From: CAVUEG01 sp963740525
GTDB taxonomy: Bacteria; Actinomycetota; Actinomycetes; Propionibacteriales; Nocardioidaceae
Assembly: GCA_963740525.1 (NCBI GenBank)
Contig: CAVUEG010000006.1
Span: forward strand, 1,054,001-1,118,000
Direction: 5' to 3'
Length of the DNA: 64,000 bases
Made by a program: the position numbers and the translations under genes. This document shows, one piece after another, positions 41,376-50,154 of the stretch. Under the pieces are notes generated by a model. The model was not told the DNA's origin and did no database searches. It was given only the letters and a program-made list of their open reading frames with translations. Positions within the stretch are counted from its first letter, which is position 1. The number at the start of each line of letters is the position of its first letter.

Positions 41376-42530
41376 ATGACGTACGCACTCGGTCAGGGAA
41401 CGGGTCCGCTTCGAGGGACCAGGGTCGTGGAGCTGGCGGGGATCGGGCCGGGGCCGCACGCGTGCATGACCCTGGCGGACCTCGGGGCGGACGTGATCCG
41501 GGTGGACCGGCCGGGGGGCGGCACCTTCGCCGGCGGCGAGACCGACGTGCTCTCGCGGGGGCGGCCGAGCGTGGCGCTCGACCTCAAGCACCCCCGGGGC
41601 GTGCAGACCGTGCTCGACCTCGTCGAGGGGGCCGACGTCCTGATCGAGGGGATGCGCCCGGGGGCGGCCGAGCGGCTCGGTGTCGGACCGGAGGACTGTC
41701 TGGCCCGCAACCCGGCGCTGGTGTACGGGCGGATGACCGGCTGGGGGCAGAGCGGCCCGCTGGCGCACTCGGCCGGGCACGACCTCAACTACATCTCGAT
41801 CACCGGCGCGCTCTACGGGCTCGGGCAGGACCCCGCCCGGCCGCACTTCCCGAGCAACCTGCTCGGCGACTTCGGCGGCGGCTCGACCTACCTCGTGATC
41901 GGCATCCTCGCTGCCCTGCTCGAGGCTCGACAGTCCGGCACCGGCCAGGTCGTCGACGCGGCGATCGTCGACGGCACGGCCCACCTCAACGCGATGGGGG
42001 CTGCGCTGCTGGCCTCCGGAGCCGCCCAGCAGGAGCGAGCGTCCGGACTGCTCGATGGCGGGGTGCCGTTCTACGACGTCTACGAGACCGCCGACGGCCG
42101 GCACATGTCCGTCGCACCCCTGGAGGGCCAGTTCTACCAAGTCTTCCTGGAGGTCCTGGAGCTGCCGGGCGACGTCCCCGGGCGCCACGACCTGGAGCGC
42201 TCGGCCGAGCTCCGGCAGGCGATCACTGAGCGCTTCCGCACGCGTACCCAGGCCGAGTGGGTCGCGGTCTTCGAGGGCACCGACGCCTGCGTCGCGGGGA
42301 TCATCCCGCTCACCGAGGCGGCGCGGCACCCGCATCTCGCGGCGCGCGGCGTACTCGTTGAGCGCGAAGGCCTGCTCCAGCCCGCACCGGCGCCTCGCTT
42401 CTCGCGCACCGAGGCCACCCTCACGGGCGGGCCCTCGCAGCCCGGTGGCGACACTCGTGAGGCACTCGAGGCGTGGGGCATCACCGACGTGGACGGGCTG
42501 GTCGACGCGGGCGCAGCCGTCCAGGGTTGA
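41376..42530 (+). CDS. CoA transferase family III; AMACR-like racemase
   Basis: A 384-residue CaiB/BaiF-family protein, closest in pattern to alpha-methylacyl-CoA racemase, which converts (R)- and (S)-2-methylacyl-CoA during branched-chain lipid breakdown. The racemase residues appear as His135 in AGHDLNYIS and Asp165 in LLGDFGGGS, 30 apart, the same spacing as His126/Asp156 in the mycobacterial enzyme. The head GPLRGTRVVELAGIGPGPHACMTLADLGADVIRVDRPGG is family-typical. The ATG at 41376 fits the family start; a GTG at 41352 also exists. It lies upstream of thiolase and FadB-like genes. Confidence 0.93.
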   Translation: MTYALGQGTGPLRGTRVVELAGIGPGPHACMTLADLGADVIRVDRPGGGTFAGGETDVLSRGRPSVALDLKHPRGVQTVLDLVEGADVLIEGMRPGAAERLGVGPEDCLARNPALVYGRMTGWGQSGPLAHSAGHDLNYISITGALYGLGQDPARPHFPSNLLGDFGGGSTYLVIGILAALLEARQSGTGQVVDAAIVDGTAHLNAMGAALLASGAAQQERASGLLDGGVPFYDVYETADGRHMSVAPLEGQFYQVFLEVLELPGDVPGRHDLERSAELRQAITERFRTRTQAEWVAVFEGTDACVAGIIPLTEAARHPHLAARGVLVEREGLLQPAPAPRFSRTEATLTGGPSQPGGDTREALEAWGITDVDGLVDAGAAVQG

Positions 42531-42575
42531 TCCGGGGAGCCGCCGGCCCGGGTGAGTCCCATGACCTGGGTCACA

Positions 42576-42605
42576 AGGGTTTCAACCCTGACAGTGATGG
42601 TGTCA
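42576..42605. promoter_or_regulatory. Inverted repeats before the thiolase gene
   Basis: AGGGTTTCAACCCT (42576-42589) is a 6-bp-arm palindrome, and TGACA (42589-42593) / TGTCA (42601-42605) form a second repeat. They lie about 45-75 bp before the thiolase ATG and look like a regulator site for the beta-oxidation genes. Confidence 0.5.
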
Positions 42606-42648
42606 GAATCGAGGACGCCACCGCTGTCCAGAGTTGGGAACGCTGCCC

Positions 42649-43866
42649 ATGCCGCAACCGCAAGCATTCGTGTACGACGCCATCCGCACTCCACGAGGCA
42701 AGGGCAAGAAGGACGGCTCCCTGCATGAGGTGAAGCCGGTCGACCTGGTCGTGGGACTCCTCGACGAGATCCAGTCGCGGAACCCGAACCTGGACCCGCA
42801 CCGTGTCGACGACGTCGTCCTGGGCGTGGTCAGCCCCGTCGGGGACCAGGGTGCCGACATCGCGAAGACGGCGGCACTGGCTGCGGGACTGCCCGACACT
42901 GTCGCGGGGGTCCAGCTCAACCGCTTCTGCGCCTCGGGTCTGGAGGCCGTCAACCAGGCCGCCGCCCGGGTCCGTTCCGGCTTCGAGGACCTGATCCTCG
43001 CCGGCGGGGTGGAGTCGATGAGTCGAGTCGCGATGGGCAGCGACGGCGGCGCCTGGGCGACCGACCCGGCCACGGCCTTCGCCACCTCGTTCGTGCCGCA
43101 GGGCATCGGCGCCGACCTGATCGCCACCATCGAAGGCTTCGGCCGCACTGACGTCGACGCGTTCGCGGCGGAGTCCAACGCGCGCGCCGCCAAGGCCTGG
43201 GCCAACGGTTACTTCGCGAAGTCCGTCGTACCCGTCAAGGACCGCAACGGCCTCACCGTGCTCGACACCGACGAGTTCATCAAGCCGGGCACGACGGTGG
43301 AGTCCCTGGCCAAGCTCCGGCCGAGCTTCGCCGCGATGGGGGAGCAGGGAGGGTTCGACTCCGTCGCTCTCGAGAAGTACCACTGGGTCGAGCGGATCGA
43401 CCACGTCCACCACGCCGGCAACTCCTCGGGCATCGTGGACGGCGCGGCGCTGGTCGCACTCGGCACCGAGGAGATCGGGGTCGAGCTCGGGCTGACCCCG
43501 CGGGCACGGATCATCGCCACCGCCGTCTCCGGTGCGGACCCGACGATCATGCTCACCGGCCCTGCACCCGCGGCCCGCAAGGCCCTGGCGCGAGCGGGTC
43601 TGAGCCCCGAGGACATCGACCTGTACGAGATCAACGAGGCCTTCGCCGCGGTTGCGATGCGCTTCATGCGCGACCTCGACCTGGACCACGACAAGGTCAA
43701 CGTCAACGGCGGGGCCATCGCGATGGGGCACCCCCTCGGGGCGACCGGCGCGATGATCCTCGGCACCCTGATCGACGAGCTCGAGCGCCGCGACCAGAAG
43801 TACGGCCTGGCCACGCTGTGTGTCGGCGGCGGCATGGGCATCGCGACCATCGTCGAGCGGATCTGA
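42649..43866 (+). CDS. Acetyl-CoA C-acetyltransferase (thiolase)
   Basis: A 405-residue thiolase, catalysing the last step of beta-oxidation. The nucleophile is Cys94 in QLNRFCASGLEAV, the second active site is GGAIAMGHPLGATGA (His) and the third CVGGGMGIAT (Cys). The Asn-Glu loop LYEINEAFAAV is present. It is of the FadA-like group. The start is the ATG at 42649; an in-frame TTG lies 15 bp upstream. The gene is followed 9 bp later by the FadB-like gene, so they form an operon. Confidence 0.96.
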   Translation: MPQPQAFVYDAIRTPRGKGKKDGSLHEVKPVDLVVGLLDEIQSRNPNLDPHRVDDVVLGVVSPVGDQGADIAKTAALAAGLPDTVAGVQLNRFCASGLEAVNQAAARVRSGFEDLILAGGVESMSRVAMGSDGGAWATDPATAFATSFVPQGIGADLIATIEGFGRTDVDAFAAESNARAAKAWANGYFAKSVVPVKDRNGLTVLDTDEFIKPGTTVESLAKLRPSFAAMGEQGGFDSVALEKYHWVERIDHVHHAGNSSGIVDGAALVALGTEEIGVELGLTPRARIIATAVSGADPTIMLTGPAPAARKALARAGLSPEDIDLYEINEAFAAVAMRFMRDLDLDHDKVNVNGGAIAMGHPLGATGAMILGTLIDELERRDQKYGLATLCVGGGMGIATIVERI

Positions 43867-43875
43867 GGACCAACC

Positions 43876-46070
43876 ATGACTGACACCACCGAGACCGCAG
43901 TGCGCTACGACCGGGGCGAGGACGGCATCGTCGTGCTCACCCTCGACGACCCGACGTCGAGCGCGAACACGATGAACGACCTCTACCGTGAGTCGATGGC
44001 CGCGGCCCTCGACCGGCTGGAGGCCGAGCAGGACGACGTCAGCGGCGTCGTGATCACCTCGGCCAAGAAGACCTTCTTCGCCGGCGGCAACCTCAAGCGG
44101 ATGGTCGAGGCAGGTCCCGACGACGCCGAGTCCGTCTTCGCCATGGCCCAGGACGTGAAGGCCCAGCTGCGAGGCTGAGAAGCTCCCGCGGCCCGTGGTC
44201 GCGGCTGTGAACGGAGCCGCCCTCGGCGGGGGCCTCGAGATCGCCCTGGCCTGCAACCGACGGATCGTCGTGGACGACCCCAAGGTCGACCTCGGCCTGC
44301 CGGAGGTCACGCTCGGCCTGCTTCCCGGCGGCGGCGGCGTGACCCGGACGGTCCGGATGCTCGGCATCCAGACGGCGCTGCTCGACGTCCTGCTGACCGG
44401 CACCCGCTTCAAGCCCGCCCAGGCGCTGGAGAAGGGGCTGGTGGACGAGCTCGTCGCCACCCGTGAGGATCTCGTGCCCGCGGCGAAGGTCTGGATCGAG
44501 CAGCACCGGGACGACCCCGACGCAGCCACCCAGCCCTGGGACCGCGAGGGCTACCGGATGCCGGGCGGTACGCCGTCCAGCCCCAAGCTGGCGGCCTTCC
44601 TTCCGGCCTTCCCGGCGAACCTGCGCAAGCAGGTCAAGGGTGCCGACTACCCCGCCCCGCGGGCGATCATGTCGGCTGCGGTCGAGGGCGCCCAGGTGGA
44701 CTTCGAGACCGCCAGCCGCATCGAGTCGCGCTACCTGACCCAGCTGATCGTCGGGCAGAACTCCAAGAACATGATCCAGGCGTTCTTCTTCGACCTGCAG
44801 GCGATCAACTCCGGGGCCTTGCGTCCCGAGGGGATCTCGACCTTCACGCCCACCCGGGTGGGGGTGCTCGGCGCCGGGATGATGGGGGCCGGGATCGCCT
44901 ACGCCGCTGCCCGCTCGGGGATGCAGGTGGTCCTCAAGGACGTCTCGATCGAGGCTGCCGAGAGGGGAAAGGCCTACTCCGCCAAGGTGCTCGACAAGGC
45001 GGTGTCGCGTGGCCGGATGACCGAGGAGCAGAAGGCCGAGATCCTGGGTCGGATCACCCCGGCCGAGGACCCGGCAGACCTCGCCGGCTGCGACACCGTG
45101 ATCGAGGCGGTCTTCGAGGACCCGGGTCTCAAGGCGAAGGTGTTCGGTGAGGTCCAGGACGTCGTCAATGCCGACGCCCTGCTGTGCTCGAACACCTCGA
45201 CCCTGCCGATCACCGAGCTCGCCGACAGCGTGAACCGGCCCGAGGACTTCGTCGGGCTGCACTTCTTCTCGCCCGTCGACAAGATGCCGCTGGTCGAGAT
45301 CATCCGCGGCGCCAGGACGTCCGACACCTCCGTGGCCCGTGCCCTGGACGTGGTGCAGGCGCTCCGGAAGACCCCGATCGTGGTCAACGACAGCCGCGGC
45401 TTCTACACCAGCCGGGTGATCGGCACGATGGTCAACGAGGGGCTGGCGATGCTCGCCGAGGGGGTGAGCCCGGTCAGCATCGAGCGGGCGGCCACGCAGG
45501 ACGGCTACCCGGTCGGCACGCTCCAGCTCTCCGACGAGCTGAACATGGAGCTCATGGCCAAGATCCGCAAGGCCACCCGGGACGCCGCCGAGCGCGAGGG
45601 CTTCGAGCTCCTCGAGCACCCCGCCGACCCGGTGCTGGCGAAGATGATCGAGCTCGGCCGGACCAGCCGTCTGAAGGGCGCCGGGTTCTACGAGTACGAC
45701 GAGTCCGGCAAGCGTCAGGGTCTGTGGAAGGGACTTGCCGAGGTCTTCCCGGTCGCGGCCGAGGCCGCCCGACTTCACCGACCTGAAGGACCGGCTGCTG
45801 TTCGTGGAGGCGGTGGAGACGGCGCGCTGCTTCGAGGAGGGCGTCATCGAGTCCGCCGCCGCCGCCAACATCGGGTCGATCATGGGCATCGGCTACCCGG
45901 CGGACACCGGCGGCGCGGTGCAGTTCATGCAGGGGTACGAGGGTCCGCAGGTCGAGGCCGACCGGGTTCGTGGCCCGGGCCCGCGAGCTCGCGGCGATGT
46001 ACGGCGAGCGGTTCGAGCCTCCGCGTACCTGGCCAGCTCGGCCGCCGCCGGCGGCCACTTCCCCGCCTGA
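43876..46070 (+). pseudogene. FadB-like 3-hydroxyacyl-CoA dehydrogenase/enoyl-CoA hydratase, frameshifted
   Basis: A multifunctional FadB/FadJ-like enzyme of about 730 residues. The enoyl-CoA hydratase half shows TSAKKTFFAGGNLKRM and AAVNGAALGGGLEIALACNRRI; the 3-hydroxyacyl-CoA dehydrogenase half shows VGVLGAGMMGAGIAYAAARSGMQVVLKD, EAVFEDPGLK, SNTSTLPI and FVGLHFFSPVDKMPLVEII. Frame changes lie near 44172 (+1, making a stop at 44176), 45770 (+1), 45950 and 46018. The protein reads through correctly on both sides of each. It makes trans-enoyl to 3-ketoacyl-CoA for the thiolase. It follows the thiolase gene by 9 bp. Confidence 0.9.
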
Positions 46071-46166
46071 GACGCTCCGACATCACAGGGGGAGGCGGAG
46101 GGGAGGGCGGGTCGGATGCGGGAAAGCGGCCCTGCGCGGAAGGATCCCGCGGGGAGAATCGACCGG

Positions 46167-46875
46167 TGAACGCACTCCTGTCGTCGAGGTACCGCGCTCT
46201 GGGTCCGGTTCGGGCCGGTCGACGCCGTTCGAGGCATCGACCTGGGCGCCGGCCGGCAGGCCACCGCGCTGCTGGGCCGCAACGGCGCCGGCAAGTCGAC
46301 CACGATGCGGGTGCTGGCCGGAGTGATCCCGCCGACCGGCGGGATGGTCGCCGTCGCGCGGCCTCGACATCCGCACCGAGACGCTCGCCGTCAAGCGGAT
46401 CACCGGCTACTGCCCCGACGTGGGTGGCCTGGTGCCGCGCGCGACGCCCTGGGAGCACCTCCAGCTCGCCGCTCGGCTGCGCCGGATGCCCGACGGCTGG
46501 GAGGAGCGGGCCCGTGAGCTGCTCGAGCGGTTCGACCTCGGCGCGGCGGCCCACCGGGTCACGGCTGGCTTCAGCCACGGCATGGGCCGCCGGATGTCGG
46601 TGATCCTCGCGGCCTTCCACGAGCCTCGGGTGCTGCTGCTGGACGAGCCCTTCGACGGGGTCGACCCGCTGGGCGTCGAGGCGACGATGGAGGTGATCGC
46701 CGACGCCCGGGCCCGCGGCGCCGCGGTACTGGTCTCCACCCACCTGCGTGAGCTCGCGGTCGCAGGCCTGCCAGCGGGCGCTCGTGCTCCGCGGCGGCTC
46801 GGCCGTGGCCGCCTGCCCGCCGCCGAGATGGCCGGGGAGGCCGGCGCCGGTGTCTACCGCTCGCTCCTGGACTGA
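46167..46875 (+). pseudogene. ABC exporter ATPase, frameshifted
   Basis: The ATP-binding subunit of an ABC-type exporter. Motifs recovered over frames: Walker A (ALLGRNGAGKSTTMRVLAG), the signature-like FSHGMGRRMSVILA, Walker B (VLLLDEPFDGVDP) and the switch His (VSTHLRELAV). Head RFGPVDAVRGIDL shows the usual start, but the first codons are scrambled; I take the GTG at 46167. The frame breaks near 46200, 46360 and 46760. The last residues (EMAGEAGAGVYRSLLD) end at 46875 near the start of the permease. Confidence 0.75.
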
Positions 46876-48408
46876 CCGCCCGACTGGCGGCGACGCCGCG
46901 CGGCCCGGGCGATCCGCCACGCGACGTCGGGCCGCTGCTGCGCTTCCGCAGCTGCCGGGCTGCGGGCACGACCCGCACGCACGGGCAGGTTCGCGTTGGG
47001 CCTGCATCCTGCTGATCACGCTGCTCGTCGCCTGGTGCCCGGCGTACCTCCCCGACGCGACCAGGGTCGCCGCGACGAGGACCTGCTGCTGCTGCCGACG
47101 GCCTACATCGGGGTGCTGGTCATCGCCGATCGTCTCCTCGGCCTCCTCGGGCGGCGGTCGAGAACTGCTGCCGCGCGACCAGGCCGTGGCGTTCCCGGTC
47201 AGCCCGACCACCGACCACCTCGGCGCCCTGCTGATGGCGCCGCTCAACATCGCCTGGCTGCTCCAGTCCTGGACCGTGATCGGAGCGACGTCGTACGCGT
47301 TGGGCCCGACTGGCTCTGCCGGTCACGCTGCTCCCGGTGGTCCTCTGGCTGGTGGTGGCCACCGCGCGGGCGCAGGTCGTCGCGTGGACCTCGAGTGGGT
47401 GCGCCGCGGGCCGTACGGCGTCCTGCTCGTGCGCGGCCGTCGGCGTCACGCTGGCCTGGCGCTGGGCTTCCTCGTGGCCCGGGTCGACCACCGGACTGCT
47501 GGACCGCACCCCGACCCTGCGGATCGCCTTGGCCGCCGTGGCTCGGCGAGGGCGGCCGCTGGGTCCGTGGGGCCTCGCCGTGATCTCCCTGGCGGCGCTG
47601 CTCGGTCGCCTGGTGGTCCGGGCGCCGTCCCGGCCCACCTGGGCGCTGCCCGACAGCCGCGGGACGAGCTGCGGCTGGAGCGGACAGCCCGAGGCGCGCG
47701 CGCACGCTCGCTCGGACCTCGCGCGCCATGTTGCGCGTCGACCGGGCCGGGATCTGGAGCTCGGTGCCGCTGCGTCGCGGGCTCATGGTGCTGGCGGTGC
47801 TGCCCGGGCTGGTCGCCCTGGCGGGTGGGCTCGAGTGGGAGATGCTCACGATCATGCCCGGTCTGGTGGCCTCCGGTGGCGCCCTGCTCTTCGGGGTGAA
47901 CGCCTGGTGCCTCGACGGTCGGGGAGCGCTCTGGCGCGACAGCATGCCGGTGGACCCCCGGCTGGTCTTCACGTCCCGGGTGGTGGTGCTGGTCGAGGTC
48001 CTGCTGGTCGCCGCCCGGTGACCATGGTCCTCGGCTCGCTCAGGGCGGGGACACCGACGGCGGCCGCAGCTGGCGCGCTGCTGTGTGCCGCGGTCGTGGT
48101 GACGACGCAGGTGGTCGCGGCGGTCGCTGCGCTGGTCGGTACGCCGACCCTTCGCGGTCGACATGCGCTCCGCGCGGGCCACGCCCGCACCGCCGCTGAT
48201 GATGGTCGGCTACTCGGCGCGGCTGGCTCTCACCACGACTCTGACCGGCCTGGTCTTCTCCGGTCTCGCCCGCCTGCCGCAGTGGCAGCCGGCGGTGCTG
48301 GTGGCCCTGATCTTCCTGGTGCTGGCGCTGTGGAAGCTGGTCCGCACCGAACGCGAGTGGACCGATCCGGTGGTCCGTAGCCGCGTGGTGTCGACCGTCG
48401 CCAGCTGA
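46872..48408 (+). pseudogene. ABC exporter permease, heavily frameshifted
   Basis: A polytopic membrane protein of about 510 residues broken by at least six frame changes. Fragments of helices line up in order: ACILLITLLVAWCPAYL, LLLPTAYIGVLVIADRLLGLLG, VAFPVSPTTDHLGALLMAPLNIAWLLQSWTVIGATSYA, GLAVISLAALLGRLVV, LRRGLMVLAVLPGLVALAGGLEW, VASGGALLFGVNAWCLDGRGALWRDSMPVDPRLVFTSRVVVLVEVLLVA and ARLALTTTLTGLVFSGL, ending at 48408. The ALWRDSMPVDPR loop is typical of actinobacterial exporters paired with the ATPase upstream. Cargo unknown. Confidence 0.7.
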
Positions 48409-48486
48409 CGGTCCCGCTTCGCACCGCCTGGCTCCTGGGGGCCATGTCGGAAGACCCGCCGATCGCAACCAACGGCACCTCAACCC

Positions 48487-48506
48487 GGGACTTAGGCCCA
48501 TGTCCC
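48487..48506. promoter_or_regulatory. GGGAC/GTCCC inverted repeat before the STAS gene
   Basis: GGGAC (48487-48491) and GTCCC (48502-48506) form an inverted repeat with a 10-bp spacer; the internal GGGACTTAGGCCC is one base shorter than a DosR core. It lies 57-76 bp before the STAS gene start. Weak evidence for a shared regulator with the site at 19653. Confidence 0.3.
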
Positions 48507-48562
48507 GTGCGGGTCGACGACACCTACGGTGAGGGTCCACCGACTGGCACAGGAGGACCCTC

Positions 48563-48928
48563 GTGGTCATTACGGACACCCGCACGCACTCCGACGGGAC
48601 GCGTGAGTGGGCGAACGCGGAGTTCCGCGTGCTCGTCGGGATGGTCGCGGACGAGCCGACGATCACCGTCAGCGGCGACGTGTATGCCAGCGGGGTCGAC
48701 GCCTTCTCGGCGGCCCTGGTCTGGGCCGTCGACCATCACGCCGGCACACACGCCTTCGTCGACGTCGGAGCTGCGAGCTTCTTTGCGGGTGGCGGGGTCG
48801 ATGCGCTCCGCACGGCCCATCACCGCGCGCACGCCCTGGGTGGGGCGCTGACGGTCAGGGGCGCATCACCCCTGCTGCGTCGGACCCTGGCGCTGACGGG
48901 TCTCGTCGACCTCCTCGAGACCGGCTGA
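48563..48928 (+). CDS. STAS-domain protein
   Basis: A 121-residue STAS-domain protein, the fold of anti-sigma factor antagonists. Core strands EFRVLVGMVADEPTITVSGDVYASGVDAFSAALVWAVDHHAGTHAFVDVGAASFFAGGGVDALRTAHHRAHALG show the STAS layout, with VDVGAASFF in place of the usual LDLSxVxFxDSSG; the phospho-accepting serine would be that Ser, but Asp-Ser is not obvious. No sigma or anti-sigma gene is adjacent. AGGAGG lies 6 nt before the GTG at 48563, a strong ribosome site. Confidence 0.88.
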   Translation: MVITDTRTHSDGTREWANAEFRVLVGMVADEPTITVSGDVYASGVDAFSAALVWAVDHHAGTHAFVDVGAASFFAGGGVDALRTAHHRAHALGGALTVRGASPLLRRTLALTGLVDLLETG

Positions 48929-48969
48929 GCGCACTCAGCCCTGTGCGCCGCAGGCGGTGATCGGTGCCA

Positions 48970-49472
48970 TCAGCAGGCTTTGGGCTTCTCCGAGTCTCCT
49001 TGGAACATCGTGGCGTAAACCGTGCGTAGGAGCGGCTCGTCGATCTTCTTCTTCAGACAGGCCGCGACCGCCGGGCTGACGCTCTTGTCACCCGCCACGC
49101 TCTTCTGGATCGACTCGACGATCGGGTGCACTCGAAGAAGGCGTCGACGGTGGCGTCGGCGTCGTCCTTGTTCATGCGGATGCCGGTGACACCCTGGTCG
49201 ACCGAGAGGTCCGGCTTGAGCAATCCGGCCTTGGTGAGCGTGGGGACGCCGACGTCGTCGACGATTCGGCCCGCGACGCAGTCGCCCTGCTTCGGGGTGA
49301 AGGCCATGGTCGCGTTGGCCTGGCTGGACTTGACCAGCGAGGCGGAGATGTTGGTCACGGCCTTCTGTTCCTCGGGCGTCCTCGCGTCCCCGGAGTCCGA
49401 GGGGGATGAGGAGCAGCCGGCCAGCACGAGCAGGGTGAAGAGGGAGGCGGCGGTCGCGCGAACGAGAGCCAC
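48970..49472 (-). pseudogene. Lipoprotein, frameshifted (paralog B)
   Basis: A lipoprotein of about 167 residues: signal and lipobox LLVLAGC, then the shared domain TPKQGDCVAGRIVDDVGVPTLTKAGLLKPDLSVDQ and NKDDADATVDAFFEC. The frame then breaks near 49128; the continuation PIVESIQKSVAGDKSVSPAVAACLKKKIDEPLLRTVYATMFQGDSEKPKAC ends at 48970. It starts at a GTG 1 nt after the stop of its paralog at 49474-50026, so the two are a tandem pair in one operon. I do not recognise the domain; four conserved Cys may form disulfides. Confidence 0.75.
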
Positions 49473-49473
49473 G

Positions 49474-50026
49474 TCAGTTCGCCTGCCCGCTCATGCTGCC
49501 TGACGCGCACTGCATCAGCGGTGCCATCAGCTCACGGCTGAACGCCTGCTGGTCGCCGGAGAAGACGCCCACGAACGCCGTGCTTGACGACCTTCTCGTC
49601 CAGCGCGTCGTCGACGCACTTCTGTGCCTCCGCCCCCAGCTGTGAGCTCTGAGCGAGGCCCTTCTTGATCGTGTCCATCACCGGGGCACAGCGGAACATG
49701 GTGTCGACGATCGTCGTCGCGTCGGCCTTGCTGAACTCCACGTTCGTGGTCTGCCGGTCCACCTTGAGGTCCTTGGTCAGCAGTCCCTGCTTCTGCAGCT
49801 CCTCGACGCCCACGCCGTCGACCATCCCGTTGCCGATGCAGTCGGCCTGCTTGGGTGTCAGCTCCAGGCCGGTGCCCCCGCCGGAGTCGAGAAGCGACGC
49901 GGAGAGCGCCTTGGCCGCCTTGGCGTCCTGCGGGTCGGCGGCAGCCTTTGCGTCGCCCCCACCTCCGCAGGCGGACAGCAGCATCAGGCAGGCGGCGGCG
50001 CCGGCTGCCAGGGTGGACCTGGTCAT
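49474..50026 (-). pseudogene. Lipoprotein, frameshifted (paralog A)
   Basis: A lipoprotein of about 183 residues: signal peptide with lipobox LMLLSAC, then TPKQADCIGNGMVDGVGVEELQKQGLLTKDLKVDRQTTNVEFSKADATTIVDTMFRCAPVMDTIKKGL. It is the paralog of the gene at 48970-49472, with the same Cys pattern and TPKQ(A/G)DC motif. The frame breaks near 49585; the end AFVGVFSGDQQAFSRELMAPLMQCASGSMSGQAN runs to a stop at 49474. The ATG at 50026 (MTRSTLAAG) gives a compact signal peptide. Confidence 0.75.
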
Positions 50027-50141
50027 GGTGGAACTCGTCTCGCGTGACATGTGGGCCAAGGCTACCCATGCCTCCGAGCGCCGCCCCGGCCACGTCCGGG
50101 AATGCGGGTGGGACGCCGTCGGGCCCTCCGGTGCGCCGGGC

Positions 50142-50147
50142 TAGGGT
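50142..50147 (+). promoter_or_regulatory. Leaderless -10 element (TAGGGT)
   Basis: TAGGGT ends 7 nt before the ATG at 50155, with no Shine-Dalgarno. Confidence 0.5.
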
Positions 50148-50154
50148 CGCGGGC

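Noticed and set aside
42571..45889. Long minus-strand open frames of 652 and 598 codons
   Set aside because: They lie opposite the thiolase and FadB-like genes, which carry full catalytic motifs.
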